In this document: piece after piece, positions 1 to 11,544 of the stretch | Numbering within the stretch: the first letter of the stretch is position 1 | How the letters are laid out: every line of letters begins with the position of its first letter | From: Enterobacter ludwigii | GTDB taxonomy: Bacteria; Pseudomonadota; Gammaproteobacteria; Enterobacterales; Enterobacteriaceae | Assembly (NCBI RefSeq): GCF_001750725.1 | Contig: NZ_CP017279.1 | Location: 1,984,001 to 2,048,000 of the forward strand | Direction of reading: 5' to 3' | Length of the DNA: 64,000 nt | Position numbers and translations under genes: made by a program | Notes under the pieces: model-generated | What the model saw: only the letters and a program-made list of their open reading frames with translations | Told to the model about the DNA's origin: nothing | Databases searched by the model: none

Positions 1-1
1 G

Positions 2-832
<831 letters not shown>

Positions 833-853
833 TTTAGGTTTCGTGTCTTACTG

Positions 854-881
854 GCCGGGGAAGGCGTTATCGCCCCCCGGC
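854..881. repeat. REP-like palindrome between nhaP2 and dadX
   Basis: A GC-rich inverted repeat (arms GCCGGGG and CCCCCGGC around a 12-13 base centre) fills the gap between two convergent genes. The form, with GGCG/CGCC half sites inside the CCGGG arms, resembles the short extragenic palindromes common between convergent genes in Enterobacter and Klebsiella. It could also work as a weak bidirectional terminator, although no T-run follows. Confidence 0.5.
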
Positions 882-892
882 ACATCGCATAG

Positions 893-1963
893 TTACACCG
901 TCACAACCGGTACGCGCGGCGCCAGAGCGCACATCAGCTCATAGCCAACGGTCCCTGCAGCGGCGGCCACATCGTCAATTTTAATTTCATTTCCCCACAG
1001 CTCAACCGGTGAACCAATCCCCGCCTGCGGGCACGGTGTGAGGTCTACCGCCAGCATATCCATTGAGACCGTCCCCACGGTACCCGTGCGAACGCCATCC
1101 ACCCACACCGGCGTGCCGGTCGGAGCGATGCGCGGGTAGCCGTCGGCATAGCCTCCCGCCACAATGCCAATTCGCTGTTCGCCTGTCGCCCGGTAACGGC
1201 TACCGTAGCCCACCGTGGAACCGGCCTTCAGCGTTTGTACGCCGATGATTTCGCTGCGCAGGGTCATCACCGGTTTCAGGCCGCTGTTGGCAATATCCTG
1301 CCACTGCCCTGACGGTGACGCGCCGTACAGAATGATCCCCGGGCGTACCCAGCTGTAGTGCGCCTCCGGGTGCCACAGCGTGGCCGCCGAGTTAGAGAGC
1401 GAGCGCGAACACGCCAGACCTTCAGCCGCCTGCTCAATCCGCACCATCGCCTCGGCGATGCCATCGGGTTTTTCCGCGTCGGCAAAGTGCGCCATCAGCG
1501 TCATTTCGCCCACATTCCTGATGCCGCGCAGCTGTTGCCATACCGTATGTACCCGCTCGGGCTGGAAGCCCAGGCGGTTCATGCCGCTGTTCACCTTGAG
1601 ATAAATGTCGAGCGGGGCATGCAGTCTGGCGTCCTGCAGGGCTTTAACCTGCCAGTTGCTGTGAATGCTGGTGGTCAGCCGGTACTTATCCAGCAACGGC
1701 AGATCGTCGGCATGGAAGAACCCTTCCAGCAATAAGATAGGGCCTTTCCAGCCGCGCTCGCGCAGCAAAATGGCCTCTTCCAGATTCAGTAACGCAAAAC
1801 CGTCGGTCGCGCTGAGCGCGCTCCAGATGCGGTCAATACCGTGGCCGTAGGCGTTCGCTTTCACCACCGACCAGACGCGTGAACCTGGCGCAGCACGGCG
1901 AACAATCTGCAGGTTATCCTTCAGGGCCTGCAAGTCCAGCTGAGCCAGAACAGGACGGGACAT
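893..1963 (-). CDS. dadX: Catabolic alanine racemase
   Basis: The 356-residue PLP-dependent fold-type III racemase interconverts L- and D-alanine, feeding D-alanine to DadA during alanine catabolism. The PLP lysine is K35 in [10 protein letters not shown], and the second catalytic base lies in the VGYGSRY segment near residue 250. Length matches the enterobacterial DadX. The ATG is preceded by AAGGAG five bases upstream. The gene follows dadA by 9 bases on the same strand, so the two form the dadAX operon. The biosynthetic paralogue Alr would be elsewhere; the pairing with dadA decides for DadX. Confidence 0.97.
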   Translation of the reverse strand: MSRPVLAQLDLQALKDNLQIVRRAAPGSRVWSVVKANAYGHGIDRIWSALSATDGFALLNLEEAILLRERGWKGPILLLEGFFHADDLPLLDKYRLTTSIHSNWQVKALQDARLHAPLDIYLKVNSGMNRLGFQPERVHTVWQQLRGIRNVGEMTLMAHFADAEKPDGIAEAMVRIEQAAEGLACSRSLSNSAATLWHPEAHYSWVRPGIILYGASPSGQWQDIANSGLKPVMTLRSEIIGVQTLKAGSTVGYGSRYRATGEQRIGIVAGGYADGYPRIAPTGTPVWVDGVRTGTVGTVSMDMLAVDLTPCPQAGIGSPVELWGNEIKIDDVAAAAGTVGYELMCALAPRVPVVTV

Positions 1964-1972
1964 GACAACTCC

Positions 1973-3271
1973 TTAGTTATGCGCGCCGTGCAGGTGCTGT
2001 GGACGCGAGGGGGTGAACCCAGATTGATAGCGCGCGGCACTTAAATCGTCAAACGGAATTGCCGGGGTGCGCCCGGAAATCAAGTCGCTCAACAACTGAC
2101 CTGAGCCACAGGCCATTGTCCAGCCGAGGGTGCCGTGTCCGGTATTCGTCCACAGGTTTTTGAACGGGGTGCGGCCCACAATCGGCGTGCCGTCTGGCGT
2201 CATTGGACGCAGACCGGTCCAGAACGTGGCCTGCTCGACAAAACCGCCGCGTGGGAAGAGATCGCCCACGACCATCTCCAGCGTTTCACGACGCGGCTGC
2301 AGCAGCTCGGTGTTGAAGCCGACAATCTCCGCCATGCCGCCTACGCGGATACGGTTGTCGAAACGAGTAATGGCGATTTTATAGGTTTCATCCAGAATGG
2401 TGGAGACGGGTGCACCGCTGTCCTCTTTCACCGGGATGGTCAGGGAGTACCCCTTCAGCGGATAGACCGGAATGTCCAGAATGCCCTTCAGCATGGCGGT
2501 GGAGTAAGAGCCAAAGGCCATGACGTAGGCATCCGCTTTGATCACCTCTTCGCCGCATTTCACGCCGTAAATATTACCGCCTTCCGACAGCAATTTATCG
2601 ACGGGCGTGTTAAAGCGGAATGTTACCCCTGCCTGCTCGCACATCTGCGCCAGACGCTGGGTAAAGAGCTGACAGTCGCCGGTTTCATCGTTGGGTAAAC
2701 GCAGGCCGCCCGTCAGTTTGTGGGACACCTCCGCCAGCGCCGGTTCAACCTGTCCCAACTGACTGGCCTCGAGGAGTTGGTACGGAACACCGGCATCTTC
2801 CAGCACGGCGATATCGCGGGTGGCGTTTTCGTACTGTTGCGCCGTGCGGAACAGCTGCAACGTACCGCCCTGACGGCCTTCGTACTCAATGCCGGTGGTG
2901 GCGCGCAAGGTTTTCAGGCAGTCACGGCTGTATTCCGCCAGACGCACCATACGCCCTTTGTTTTCCATGTAATGGCGGGTGTCGCAGTTGCGCAGCATCT
3001 GCCACATCCACTTAAGCTGGAACTGCGTGCCGTCGAGGCTAATGGCCAGCGGTGCATGGCGCTGGAACATCCATTTAATCGCCTTCAGTGGCACGCCGGG
3101 AGCCGCCCACGGTGCCGCATAGCCCGGAGAGATTTGCCCGGCATTCGCCGCACTGGTTTCCAGCGCAGGGCCTGGCTCACGATCGATAACGGTTACGTCA
3201 TGCCCCGCCTGACTTAAATACCAGGCGCTGGTTACGCCAACCACACCACTTCCCAGTATGACAACACGCAT
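1973..3271 (-). CDS. dadA: D-amino acid dehydrogenase, small subunit
   Basis: The 432-residue FAD enzyme oxidises D-alanine and other D-amino acids to 2-oxo acids at the inner membrane, passing electrons to the respiratory chain. The N-terminal dinucleotide-binding motif reads [10 protein letters not shown], and a DAO-type domain follows through to the C-terminal substrate region with GHGTLGWT. I chose the ATG giving MRVVILG. It has GGAG five bases upstream and matches the family length of 432; a GTG two codons earlier is possible. It is first in the operon with dadX and has a CRP-type site about 90 bases upstream. Confidence 0.97.
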   Translation of the reverse strand: MRVVILGSGVVGVTSAWYLSQAGHDVTVIDREPGPALETSAANAGQISPGYAAPWAAPGVPLKAIKWMFQRHAPLAISLDGTQFQLKWMWQMLRNCDTRHYMENKGRMVRLAEYSRDCLKTLRATTGIEYEGRQGGTLQLFRTAQQYENATRDIAVLEDAGVPYQLLEASQLGQVEPALAEVSHKLTGGLRLPNDETGDCQLFTQRLAQMCEQAGVTFRFNTPVDKLLSEGGNIYGVKCGEEVIKADAYVMAFGSYSTAMLKGILDIPVYPLKGYSLTIPVKEDSGAPVSTILDETYKIAITRFDNRIRVGGMAEIVGFNTELLQPRRETLEMVVGDLFPRGGFVEQATFWTGLRPMTPDGTPIVGRTPFKNLWTNTGHGTLGWTMACGSGQLLSDLISGRTPAIPFDDLSAARYQSGFTPSRPQHLHGAHN

Positions 3272-3356
3272 AGCCACTCCATAATGTGCAAAAGAACAAT
3301 CTTCTAATTACAGATTGATAACCTAGTTGAAAATATTATTCAACATACGACTTTTT

Positions 3357-3378
3357 TATGGTGACTTATCTCACATCT
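3357..3378 (-). promoter_or_regulatory. CRP site in the dadA control region
   Basis: The core GTGA-N6-TCAC (GTGA at 3361-3364, TCAC at 3371-3374) is a perfect CRP half-site pair inside the gap between the divergent genes dadA and ycgB. E. coli dadAX is known to be controlled by cAMP-CRP and Lrp. Which of the two flanking promoters it serves is inferred from that precedent. The rest of the 321-base gap is AT-rich, as expected for Lrp binding, with no further feature I can place. Confidence 0.6.
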
Positions 3379-3592
3379 TCCCCTACTGGCGGGGAAAGGA
3401 CTTATTTGGGATCTCCTGCTGCGCGTTATTTTTAACCAGCATAAAACTCTGCGTGAACCGCTTTTTTTACCGTATTGAAAACGGGAAATCGTAAAGAAAA
3501 AATTTCTGCTCCAGCACGCTTTTTAACACGTTGATCTATGCTTGAAAGGAGGCTCTCCAGACAGAGAGAGCACCCACAACGAGGGCGCGCTA

Positions 3593-5125
3593 ATGGCTAC
3601 TATTGATTCCCTGAACAAGGACAACACACGTCTCAGCGATGGACCCGACTGGACCTTTGAGTTGCTGGATGTCTACCTCGCTGAAATCGACCGGGTAGCA
3701 AAACTCTATCGCCTGGATACTTATCCTCACCAGATTGAAGTCATAACCTCCGAACAGATGATGGATGCCTATTCCAGCGTCGGGATGCCGATCAATTATC
3801 CGCACTGGTCGTTTGGTAAAAAATTTATTGAAACGGAACGGCTGTATAAACACGGCCAGCAGGGGCTGGCGTATGAAATCGTCATCAACTCCAACCCGTG
3901 TATCGCTTACCTGATGGAAGAGAACACCATTACCATGCAGGCGCTGGTGATGGCGCATGCCTGCTACGGGCACAACTCTTTCTTCAAGAATAACTATCTT
4001 TTCCGCAGCTGGACGGACGCCAGCTCGATCGTCGATTACCTGATCTTCGCCCGTAAATACATTACCGACTGCGAAGAGCGCTACGGCGTCGATGAAGTAG
4101 AGAAACTGCTCGACTCCTGCCATGCGCTGATGAACTACGGCGTAGACCGCTACAAACGGCCGCAGAAAATTTCCCTGCAGGAGGAGAAAGCCCGGCAGAA
4201 AAGCCGCGAAGAGTATCTGCAAAGCCAGGTGAATATGCTGTGGCGCACCTTGCCTAAGCGTGAAGAAGAGAAAGCTGTCGCTGAGGCGCGCCGCTACCCG
4301 TCTGAACCACAGGAAAACCTGCTCTACTTTATGGAGAAGAACGCGCCGCTGCTGGAGTCATGGCAGCGTGAGATCCTGCGCATTGTGCGTAAGGTCAGCC
4401 AGTACTTCTATCCGCAAAAACAGACGCAGGTGATGAACGAAGGCTGGGCGACATTCTGGCATTACACCATCCTCAACCATCTGTATGACGAGGGGAAAGT
4501 CACCGAACGGTTTATGATGGAATTCCTCCACAGCCATACCAACGTGGTGTTCCAGCCGCCTTACAACAGCCCGTGGTACAGCGGCATCAACCCGTATGCC
4601 CTCGGCTTTGCGATGTTCCAGGATATCAAACGTATCTGTCAGTCGCCAACGGAAGAGGACAAATACTGGTTCCCGGATATTGCCGGTTCGGACTGGCTGG
4701 AAACGCTGCATTTTGCGATGCGCGATTTCAAGGATGAGAGCTTTATTAGCCAGTTTATGTCGCCGAAGATCATGCGCGATTTCCGCTTCTTCACCGTGCT
4801 GGATGATGACCGTAACAACTTCCTGGAAATTTCAGCGATTCATAACGAAGAGGGATACCGGGAGATCCGCTCTCGCCTCTCTTCCCAGTACAATCTGAGT
4901 AATCTTGAACCCAATATTCAGGTATGGAACGTGGATCTCCGCGGTGACCGCTCTCTGACGCTGCGCTACATCCCGCACAACCGTGCCCCGCTGGATAAAG
5001 GGCGCAAAGAGGTGCTGAAGCATGTGCATCGCCTGTGGGGCTTTGACGTGCTGCTGGAGCAGCAGAATGAAGACGGTAGCGTGGAGCTGCTGGAGCGCTG
5101 CCCGACGCGGATGAATACGCTGTAG
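3593..5125 (+). CDS. ycgB: SpoVR-family protein YcgB
   Basis: The 510-residue SpoVR-family protein is nearly identical to E. coli YcgB throughout. In enterobacteria YcgB works with the serine kinase YeaG and with YeaH in nutrient-stress responses and belongs to the RpoS regulon; its molecular activity is not settled. The start is the ATG giving MATIDSL, with GAGGG seven bases upstream; an upstream in-frame ATG would add 17 residues of non-conserved sequence. It is soluble, with no membrane segment or signal peptide. It is divergent from dadA and convergent with fadR, with a shared terminator between. Confidence 0.96.
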   Translation: MATIDSLNKDNTRLSDGPDWTFELLDVYLAEIDRVAKLYRLDTYPHQIEVITSEQMMDAYSSVGMPINYPHWSFGKKFIETERLYKHGQQGLAYEIVINSNPCIAYLMEENTITMQALVMAHACYGHNSFFKNNYLFRSWTDASSIVDYLIFARKYITDCEERYGVDEVEKLLDSCHALMNYGVDRYKRPQKISLQEEKARQKSREEYLQSQVNMLWRTLPKREEEKAVAEARRYPSEPQENLLYFMEKNAPLLESWQREILRIVRKVSQYFYPQKQTQVMNEGWATFWHYTILNHLYDEGKVTERFMMEFLHSHTNVVFQPPYNSPWYSGINPYALGFAMFQDIKRICQSPTEEDKYWFPDIAGSDWLETLHFAMRDFKDESFISQFMSPKIMRDFRFFTVLDDDRNNFLEISAIHNEEGYREIRSRLSSQYNLSNLEPNIQVWNVDLRGDRSLTLRYIPHNRAPLDKGRKEVLKHVHRLWGFDVLLEQQNEDGSVELLERCPTRMNTL

Positions 5126-5158
5126 TGCCTGCCTGAACCGAAACGCCCGCGTCAGGGC

Positions 5159-5194
5159 GAAAAAAAACCTCTCAGCTGAGAGGTTTTTTCTTTT
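5159..5194. terminator. Bidirectional terminator between ycgB and fadR
   Basis: A perfect palindrome AACCTCTCAGCTGAGAGGTT is flanked by an A-run on the left and a T-run on the right. It can therefore end transcripts arriving from ycgB (+) and from fadR (-). Confidence 0.9.
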
Positions 5195-5912
5195 AGCGGG
5201 TCTGGATGGCCAGGTCACCCGGCAGCGTTTTTTGCATCCGGTGCCAGATTTCACCGGAGTCGCGGCCGTAGCGGCGCACGGTTTCATACACCTGATCGTG
5301 CTGACCGGTGGAACAGAGCTCGCTCAGCTTGTGGTAAAAGCCCAGCGCCAGACTGCGGGCTTCCGGATTGGCAAAGTAGTGACGACCGATACGGGTATAG
5401 AGCCCTTTCATGCCGTTAAGGATGAGGCCGTAAATCGGGTTACCGGAGGCAAACGCCAGGCCGCGGAAGATGTTGTAATCAAGGGTGGCAAACGCATCCG
5501 CATGGTCTTCCACCTGGTTGGCACTGGCCAGAACCTGGAGCGCATCTTCCGGGTGCTGACGGAAAGCCGTACGAATAAAGATGGTGGCGATATTGGTACG
5601 CACGGAGAGCAGATTATCAATCAGCTGCGGCACGCTTTCATGATCGAGGCGCGCCAGCGTTTCAAGAATATTCAGCCCGGAGGTTTCCCAGAAATTGTTT
5701 ACTTTTGTTGGCTTGCCATGCTGAATCGTCAACCACCCATCACGCGCCAGTCGCTGGAGCACTTCCCGAAGCGTGGTGCGAGTGACGCCAATCAGTTCAG
5801 AGAGTTCGCGTTCAGCCGGAAGAATGGACCCTGCAGGGAAACGATTATTCCAGATGCTTTCAATGATGTACTCTTCCGCGAAACCCGCCGGGCTCTGCGC
5901 CTTAATGACCAT
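5193..5912 (-). CDS. fadR: Fatty acid metabolism transcription factor FadR
   Basis: The 239-residue GntR-family regulator represses fatty-acid degradation genes (fadD among them) and activates fabA/fabB. Long-chain acyl-CoA binding to the C-terminal domain releases it from DNA. The N-terminal winged helix includes [17 protein letters not shown], and the acyl-CoA-binding domain follows from about residue 80. I chose the ATG giving MVIKAQS, the family start; the frame runs open 35 codons further upstream into the nhaB control region. It is divergent from nhaB. A FadR operator can be read upstream of fadD in this same window. Confidence 0.98.
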   Translation of the reverse strand: MVIKAQSPAGFAEEYIIESIWNNRFPAGSILPAERELSELIGVTRTTLREVLQRLARDGWLTIQHGKPTKVNNFWETSGLNILETLARLDHESVPQLIDNLLSVRTNIATIFIRTAFRQHPEDALQVLASANQVEDHADAFATLDYNIFRGLAFASGNPIYGLILNGMKGLYTRIGRHYFANPEARSLALGFYHKLSELCSTGQHDQVYETVRRYGRDSGEIWHRMQKTLPGDLAIQTR

Positions 5913-6113
5913 AGTGAGATTTCCATTACACAGCTTTAGCAAATTGCACTCATCATACCAGAGGCTCGCAGAGGCAGATAGCGCAGCAGTGAGAGAAAAG
6001 AGGGATCGCCGTTTCATTTTTATGAAATTTACATTGCAGCCGAATCCCCCTCCAGGCCGTGATTTTTGCGTATACTGATGTTTTGTTTTACTTCACGGGG
6101 AAGAACGTCTGTC

Positions 6114-7652
6114 GTGGAAATTTCTTTTGGGCGCGCGTTATGGCGCAATTTTTTAGGCCAGTCTCCCGACTGGTACAAGCTGATACTTCTGGTGTTCCTG
6201 GTTGTTAATCCTCTCATCTTTATTGTGCACCCGTTTATTGCCGGGTGGCTGCTGGTCGCGGAGTTTATCTTCACCCTGGCCATGGCGCTGAAGTGCTATC
6301 CCCTGCTGCCTGGCGGTTTGCTGGCCATTGAAGCGGTTGTCATTGGGATGACCAGCGCCGAGCATGTAAAAGCTGAACTGGCCTCAAACCTTGAAGTGCT
6401 TCTGCTGCTGATGTTTATGGTGGCCGGCATCTACTTTATGAAACAGCTGCTGCTGTTTATTTTTACCCGCCTGCTGCTGAGCATTCCTTCAAAAACGCTT
6501 TTGTCGCTGGCTTTCTGCGTGGCTGCGGCATTTCTTTCAGCCTTCCTGGATGCGCTGACGGTGGTCGCCGTGGTGATAAGCGTCGCGGTCGGGTTTTATG
6601 GTATTTATCACCGGGTGGCCTCTTCACGTCCCGGCGATGACCTGCTTGATGACAGCCAGGTCGATAATGACCACCGCGAGGTGCTGGAACAGTTCCGCGC
6701 CTTCCTGCGCAGCCTGATGATGCATGCCGGCGTCGGGACCGCCCTGGGCGGCGTGATGACGATGGTGGGTGAACCGCAAAACCTGATTATTGCTAAAGCT
6801 GCGGGCTGGCATTTCGGTGATTTCTTCCTGCGAATGGCACCGGTGAGCATACCGGTTCTGGTGTGCGGTCTGGCGACCTGTGTAGTCGTGGAGAAATTCA
6901 GCCTCTTTGGCTATGGTGCGCATATTCCGGCGCCCGTGCGTCAGGAGCTGCAGAAATTCAACCAGCAAAGCCGTAGCCAGCGGACGCGTCAGGAGACGCT
7001 GCGTCTTATTGCACAGGGCGTCATTGGCGTCTGGCTTATCGCCGCGCTGGCGTTTCATCTTGCCGAAGTCGGTTTAATTGGCCTGTCGGTGATTATTCTC
7101 GCCACCAGTTTTACCGGCGTGACGGATGAGCATGCGATTGGCAAAGCCTTTACGGAAGCCCTGCCCTTTACCGCCCTGCTGGCCGTCTTTTTTGCGGTCG
7201 TCGCGGTGATCATCGACCAGAAGCTTTTCGCGCCGATCATTACCTTTGTCTTGCAGGCGGCACCGGATGCTCAGCTTTCGCTGTTTTATCTGTTTAACGG
7301 GCTGCTGTCGTCTATCTCGGATAACGTGTTTGTTGGCACGGTCTACATCAACGAGGCCAAAACAGCCATGGAGCAAGGCGTCATCAGCGCCGGACAGTTC
7401 GAACTGCTGGCGGTGGCAATTAACACCGGGACCAACCTGCCGTCGGTGGCGACGCCCAACGGTCAGGCAGCGTTTCTGTTCCTGCTGACCTCTGCGCTGG
7501 CTCCACTCATACGTCTTTCTTATGGGCGAATGGTCTGGATGGCGCTTCCCTATACGCTGGTGCTCACGCTTGTAGGATTGCTTTGCGTCAAAATTACCCT
7601 TATTCCCTGTACGCAATGGTTGATACAAGCGGGTATACTTGCCGCGCAGTAA
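6114..7652 (+). CDS. nhaB: Na+/H+ antiporter NhaB
   Basis: The 512-residue polytopic inner-membrane protein exchanges Na+ for H+ and helps survival at high sodium and near-neutral pH. About a dozen hydrophobic segments are visible, with conserved polar motifs such as [14 protein letters not shown] and [10 protein letters not shown] in re-entrant or transmembrane positions. The start is a GTG giving [10 protein letters not shown], preceded by GGGGAAG. It matches the E. coli protein (513 residues), while an upstream ATG would add 16 non-conserved residues. It is divergent from fadR and followed by dsbB on the same strand after a hairpin. Confidence 0.96.
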   Translation: MEISFGRALWRNFLGQSPDWYKLILLVFLVVNPLIFIVHPFIAGWLLVAEFIFTLAMALKCYPLLPGGLLAIEAVVIGMTSAEHVKAELASNLEVLLLLMFMVAGIYFMKQLLLFIFTRLLLSIPSKTLLSLAFCVAAAFLSAFLDALTVVAVVISVAVGFYGIYHRVASSRPGDDLLDDSQVDNDHREVLEQFRAFLRSLMMHAGVGTALGGVMTMVGEPQNLIIAKAAGWHFGDFFLRMAPVSIPVLVCGLATCVVVEKFSLFGYGAHIPAPVRQELQKFNQQSRSQRTRQETLRLIAQGVIGVWLIAALAFHLAEVGLIGLSVIILATSFTGVTDEHAIGKAFTEALPFTALLAVFFAVVAVIIDQKLFAPIITFVLQAAPDAQLSLFYLFNGLLSSISDNVFVGTVYINEAKTAMEQGVISAGQFELLAVAINTGTNLPSVATPNGQAAFLFLLTSALAPLIRLSYGRMVWMALPYTLVLTLVGLLCVKITLIPCTQWLIQAGILAAQ

Positions 7653-7663
7653 ACCTGATATAT

Positions 7664-7692
7664 CGGGCAGCTTGCTGCCCGTTTACCTTTTC
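7664..7692 (+). terminator. Terminator after nhaB
   Basis: A hairpin with arms CGGGCAGC and GCTGCCCG and a TT loop is followed by TTTACCTTTT. It starts 12 bases after the nhaB stop. The broken T-run suggests partial termination, possibly allowing read-through into dsbB. Confidence 0.6.
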
Positions 7693-7795
7693 GCACGATA
7701 AACATCCAATTACGTTTTATTTCGTCAGGTACAGGTGGCGCGAAAAACGAATTCGTTTACACTGCGCTTTCTAAGCATGTTCCAGGGAAATGATT

Positions 7796-8326
7796 ATGTT
7801 GAGATTTTTAAACCAGTGCTCTCGCGGTCGCGGAGCGTGGTTGTTAATGGCCCTGACCGCCTTTGCGCTGGAAATGGTCGCGCTGTGGTTCCAGCATGTG
7901 ATGGGACTTCAGCCTTGCGTACTCTGTATTTACGAACGCTGTGCATTGTTCGGCATTATGGGTGCGGGTCTGGTGGGTGCGATTGCCCCTAAATCGCCGT
8001 TACGCTATGCCGCAATTGCCATCTGGCTGTACAGCGCCTGGAAAGGTATTGAGCTCTCCTGGCAGCACACCATGATGCAACTGCATCCGTCACCTTTTAT
8101 GACCTGTGATTTCGCCGCCCGCTTCCCGAGCTGGCTGCCGCTTGATAAGTGGCTGCCGCAGGTGTTTGTTGCTTCCGGTGACTGCTCTGTGCGCCAGTGG
8201 GAATTCCTGAGCCTTGAGATGCCGCAGTGGCTGGTGGGGATTTTTGTGGCCTACTTCATTGTGGCGCTGCTGGTGCTCATCGCACAGCCGTTCAAACCCA
8301 AGAAACGCGACCTGTTTGGCAGGTAA
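7796..8326 (+). CDS. dsbB: Disulfide bond formation protein DsbB
   Basis: The 176-residue quinone reductase of the inner membrane reoxidises DsbA and passes electrons to ubiquinone or menaquinone. Four hydrophobic segments are visible. The first periplasmic cysteine pair is C41-C44 (PCVLC), and the second pair lies in the next periplasmic loop (TCDF and GDCSV). The ATG giving MLRFLNQ has AGGGA seven bases upstream and gives the exact family length; an ATG two codons earlier is less well placed. The gene ends at a strong terminator shared with convergent ycgN. E. coli-type genes hlyE and umuDC are absent here. Confidence 0.97.
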   Translation: MLRFLNQCSRGRGAWLLMALTAFALEMVALWFQHVMGLQPCVLCIYERCALFGIMGAGLVGAIAPKSPLRYAAIAIWLYSAWKGIELSWQHTMMQLHPSPFMTCDFAARFPSWLPLDKWLPQVFVASGDCSVRQWEFLSLEMPQWLVGIFVAYFIVALLVLIAQPFKPKKRDLFGR

Positions 8327-8353
8327 AAAAAACCCGCCTCGGCGGGTTTTTTC
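8326..8353. terminator. Bidirectional terminator between dsbB and ycgN
   Basis: The stem AACCCGCC/GGCGGGTT has a 2-3 base loop, with A-run and T-run flanks. It serves both convergent genes. Confidence 0.92.
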
Positions 8354-8797
8354 TTATCCACGGTTGGGATGATTCATGATGTGATCTTCCCAGTCCTGTA
8401 CCTCTGACTCTTTCACCGCAATATGACGCACAGAGATGCGTTCACCGTGCATCGCCGCTTTGGAGCCCGTCAGCAGCGGGTGCCATTTTGGCAGGTCTTT
8501 GCCTTCCGCCAGCAGACGATAGGCGCAGGTATGCGGCAGCCATTCGAAGGTGGGCAGGTTCTCACGAGTTAGCTTGATGCAATCCGGCTCATACTCGAAG
8601 CGACGCTCATAGTTGCGACACTGGCAGGTTTTGATGTTCAGCTGCTTGCAGGCAACGTTGGTGAAATAGATTTCGTCCGAATCTTCATCCATCAATTTAT
8701 GCAGGCAGCACTGCCCGCAACCGTCACACAACGATTCCCACTCCACGTCTGTCATTTGGTCGAGAGTTTTGCTTTGCCAGAAAGGAATGTTGTTCAT
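8354..8797 (-). CDS. ycgN: UPF0260 cysteine-cluster protein YcgN
   Basis: A conserved 147-residue protein of the CxxCxxCC family (YkgJ/UPF0260). The signature CDGCGQCC near residue 28 and further cysteines (VACKQ, TCQCRNY, PDC) suggest a metal or iron-sulfur site, but no activity is established. The start is uncertain: the ATG giving MNNIPFWQ matches where homology begins, while a GTG four codons upstream is also open. It is convergent with dsbB and lies 93 bases downstream of ycgM on the same strand. Confidence 0.93.
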   Translation of the reverse strand: MNNIPFWQSKTLDQMTDVEWESLCDGCGQCCLHKLMDEDSDEIYFTNVACKQLNIKTCQCRNYERRFEYEPDCIKLTRENLPTFEWLPHTCAYRLLAEGKDLPKWHPLLTGSKAAMHGERISVRHIAVKESEVQDWEDHIMNHPNRG

Positions 8798-8890
8798 CAG
8801 GATGTCCACACGTCAAAAGAGAGCGCACCTTATAACGAGTCTGGCACGTTGTTGCAAGTTTTGCCGCCCTCTTCAGGCGGCAAGATGCTT

Positions 8891-9550
8891 TTACAGCACG
8901 CGAGTTTTCAGTGACAGGCCGTTAAAACTGACGTCCAGTTCGTCACCGGCCTGCAGCGGGCCGACACCTTCTGGCGTACCGGTGAGGATCACATCGCCCG
9001 GTTTCAGGGTAAAGAAGCGGCTCATGTAGGCAATCAGTGGCACAATTTTATGGATCATATCTGCCGTGGTGCCCTGCTGGCGGATCTCGCCGTTAACCTT
9101 CAGGCTGAGCGGGGTGTTCTGCGGATCGTCGGTAAATTCACTTACCGGAATAAAACCGGAGATCGGACAAGCGTTATCAAACCCTTTGGCCTTTTCCCAC
9201 GGCTGCCCCGCTTTCTTCATTTTGCCCTGAACATCACGCAGGGTCAGGTCGAGCGCGACACCGTATCCGGCAATCGCCTTTTGCACATGCTCTTCGGAGG
9301 CCTGACGCAGCGTCGCGCCAATCAGCACGGCCAGTTCCACTTCATGATGCACCGACCCCAACCCCTGCGGCAGCGCCAGCGGCTGGCGAATGTCGCACAG
9401 CGCGGTTTCGGGTTTGATGAACAGGACCGGCTCGTCTGGCGTCGCGCTGCCCATCTCCTGAATATGTTTGGCATAGTTACTGCCTACGCAGACCACTTTG
9501 CTGACGGGATAATCCAGTAATGCACCTTGCCAGTTATGATGTTGATACAT
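8891..9550 (-). CDS. ycgM: Fumarylacetoacetate-hydrolase family protein YcgM
   Basis: A 219-residue FAH-superfamily enzyme. The metal-binding site is visible as HHEVELAVLIG, with a later acidic ligand near VALDLTLRD, and the C-terminal LTGTPEGVGPL motif is typical. Members act on 2-oxo-dicarboxylates; relatives of the FAHD1 type have oxaloacetate tautomerase or decarboxylase activity, which is the most likely role but is inference here. It is soluble. The ATG is followed by YQHHNWQG exactly as in E. coli. It lies between ycgN and ycgL on the same strand and may be cotranscribed with them. Confidence 0.94.
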   Translation of the reverse strand: MYQHHNWQGALLDYPVSKVVCVGSNYAKHIQEMGSATPDEPVLFIKPETALCDIRQPLALPQGLGSVHHEVELAVLIGATLRQASEEHVQKAIAGYGVALDLTLRDVQGKMKKAGQPWEKAKGFDNACPISGFIPVSEFTDDPQNTPLSLKVNGEIRQQGTTADMIHKIVPLIAYMSRFFTLKPGDVILTGTPEGVGPLQAGDELDVSFNGLSLKTRVL

Positions 9551-9597
9551 GTACGACCCCTAAACGGTTGATGTGTTAACCCCGAAAACAGCCGGGA

Positions 9598-9873
9598 CTA
9601 TTTTTTCCCGTTCACCTCAAGATGCTGTTTTAATAAATTCTCGGGTGGTGGCGGGAGCTGTAAATAATAGCCTTGCTCCGCTAATGCGGTTTTCACTTTT
9701 TCCAGATCGGCGTTGACCAGTTTCTTACGGCCATCCAGCGGCAGCAGCATCGCCAGCTGAGGTCGGCCAAAGTTCTTCATTAATTCTTCAGGTACGCGCG
9801 AAAAATCGTCTTTCTTTTCGACATAAAGATAGGTCTGGTCACGACTTGTACTTCTGTAGATCACACAAAACAT
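9598..9873 (-). CDS. ycgL: YcgL-domain protein
   Basis: A small 91-residue protein of the YcgL family (UPF0745), with the conserved core [25 protein letters not shown] and [10 protein letters not shown]. Its function is not established. I chose the ATG giving MFCVIYR, where homology starts; the frame is open much further upstream, but that part would overlap the start of minC and is not conserved. It is divergent from minCDE. Confidence 0.9.
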   Translation of the reverse strand: MFCVIYRSTSRDQTYLYVEKKDDFSRVPEELMKNFGRPQLAMLLPLDGRKKLVNADLEKVKTALAEQGYYLQLPPPPENLLKQHLEVNGKK

Positions 9874-9997
9874 GTTTTTACTCTGAATTAATGGGTGGTT
9901 GCTTGCCTCAATATACTCCTGACTATAACATGCCTGATACTCTTCGGAATATCGCAACGGCGGTGTTGCGGTTAATAGCAAATTGAGTAAGGCCAGG

Positions 9998-10705
9998 ATG
10001 TCAAACACGCCAATCGAGCTTAAAGGCAGTAGCTTCACCTTATCAGTGGTACATTTGCATGATGCAAAACCCGAGGTTATTCGTCAGGCGTTAGAAGACA
10101 AAATTGCGCAGGCTCCCGCTTTTCTGAAACATGCCCCCGTCGTCGTGAATGTCAGTGGTCTGGATGCACCGGTTAACTGGAAACTTCTCCAGCAAGCCGT
10201 GGCCGCGACCGGGCTGCGTATCGTCGGTATCAGCGGCTGCAAAGATGCTGAGCTGAAAGCAGAAATTGACCGGGCAGGTCTGCCCATTCTGACCGAAGGC
10301 AAAGAAAAAGCCGCGCGTCCTGCCCCTGCGGCAGTCCAAACGCCCCCTCCTCCGGTGCAAAACGTTACACCTGTCACAAAAACGCGATTGATTGATGTGC
10401 CGGTTCGTTCCGGTCAGCGCATTTATGCACCAAACTGTGATCTGATTGTTACAAGCCACGTCAGCGCTGGCGCAGAGCTGATTGCAGATGGCAATATTCA
10501 CGTATACGGTATGATGCGTGGGCGTGCGCTCGCGGGTGCAAGTGGTGACAGGGATGCGCAAATATTTTGTACTCATCTGACGGCGGAACTGGTGTCCATC
10601 GCAGGTGAATATTGGCTGAGCGACAAGATCCCAGCCGAATTTTATGGCAAAGCGGCTCGTCTGCGACTGGCAGACGACGCGTTGACCGTTCAACCGTTGA
10701 ATTGA
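9998..10705 (+). CDS. minC: Septum site-determining protein MinC
   Basis: The 235-residue inhibitor of FtsZ polymerisation blocks division at the cell poles. The N-terminal domain (about 1-105) acts on FtsZ. A proline-rich linker ([14 protein letters not shown]) leads to the C-terminal beta-helix that dimerises and binds MinD, with the conserved [10 protein letters not shown] and [10 protein letters not shown] segments. The ATG giving MSNTPIEL is the family start; a TTG five codons earlier is unlikely. It is the first gene of minCDE, 23 bases before minD. Confidence 0.98.
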   Translation: MSNTPIELKGSSFTLSVVHLHDAKPEVIRQALEDKIAQAPAFLKHAPVVVNVSGLDAPVNWKLLQQAVAATGLRIVGISGCKDAELKAEIDRAGLPILTEGKEKAARPAPAAVQTPPPPVQNVTPVTKTRLIDVPVRSGQRIYAPNCDLIVTSHVSAGAELIADGNIHVYGMMRGRALAGASGDRDAQIFCTHLTAELVSIAGEYWLSDKIPAEFYGKAARLRLADDALTVQPLN

Positions 10706-10728
10706 TCCCTTTTTAACAAGGAATTTCT

Positions 10729-11541
10729 ATGGCACGCATTATTGTTGTTACTTCGGGTAAAGGAGGCGTTGGCAAGACCACCTCCAGCGCGGCCATCGCT
10801 ACTGGTTTGGCCCAGAAGGGAAAGAAAACCGTCGTTATCGATTTCGATATCGGTCTGCGTAACCTCGACCTGATCATGGGATGTGAGCGTCGCGTGGTCT
10901 ATGACTTCGTGAACGTCATTCAGGGCGACGCCACACTGAACCAGGCGCTGATTAAAGACAAGCGCACCGAAAACCTCTACATCCTTCCGGCTTCTCAGAC
11001 GCGTGATAAAGACGCCCTGACCCGCGAAGGCGTGGAAAAGGTGCTCGACGAGCTGAAAAAAATGGAGTTCGACTTCGTTGTCTGTGACTCCCCTGCCGGC
11101 ATCGAAACGGGCGCCCTGATGGCACTCTACTTCGCTGATGAAGCCATCATCACCACCAACCCTGAAGTCTCATCCGTGCGTGACTCGGACCGTATTCTGG
11201 GGATCCTCGCCTCCAAATCGCGTCGTGCGGAAAATGGCGAAGAACCCATTAAAGAGCACCTGCTGCTGACCCGCTATAACCCGGGTCGCGTGAACAAAGG
11301 TGACATGCTTAGCATGGAAGACGTGCTGGAGATCCTGCGCATCAAACTGGTCGGCGTGATCCCGGAAGATCAATCCGTATTGCGCGCCTCTAACCAGGGC
11401 GAGCCAGTGATCCTGGATACAATGGCAGATGCAGGTAAAGCGTACGCGGATACCGTTGACCGTCTGCTGGGAGAAGAACGTCCTTTCCGCTTCATTGAAG
11501 AAGAGAAGAAAGGTTTCCTCAAACGCCTGTTCGGAGGATAA
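10729..11541 (+). CDS. minD: Septum site-determining ATPase MinD
   Basis: The 270-residue ParA/MinD-family ATPase recruits MinC to the membrane and oscillates pole to pole with MinE. The deviant Walker A motif GKGGVGKTT lies at residues 10-18, and the switch regions DFDIGLRN and CDSPAGIE are present. The C-terminal amphipathic membrane-targeting helix GFLKRLFGG is intact. The ATG follows AAGGAA at good spacing. The length equals the E. coli protein. It is followed by minE after 3 bases. Confidence 0.99.
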   Translation: MARIIVVTSGKGGVGKTTSSAAIATGLAQKGKKTVVIDFDIGLRNLDLIMGCERRVVYDFVNVIQGDATLNQALIKDKRTENLYILPASQTRDKDALTREGVEKVLDELKKMEFDFVVCDSPAGIETGALMALYFADEAIITTNPEVSSVRDSDRILGILASKSRRAENGEEPIKEHLLLTRYNPGRVNKGDMLSMEDVLEILRIKLVGVIPEDQSVLRASNQGEPVILDTMADAGKAYADTVDRLLGEERPFRFIEEEKKGFLKRLFGG

Positions 11542-11544
11542 GTT

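Noticed and set aside
9873..10038. Longer form of YcgL starting upstream.
   Set aside because: The extra 55 residues are not conserved and would overlap minC on the other strand.
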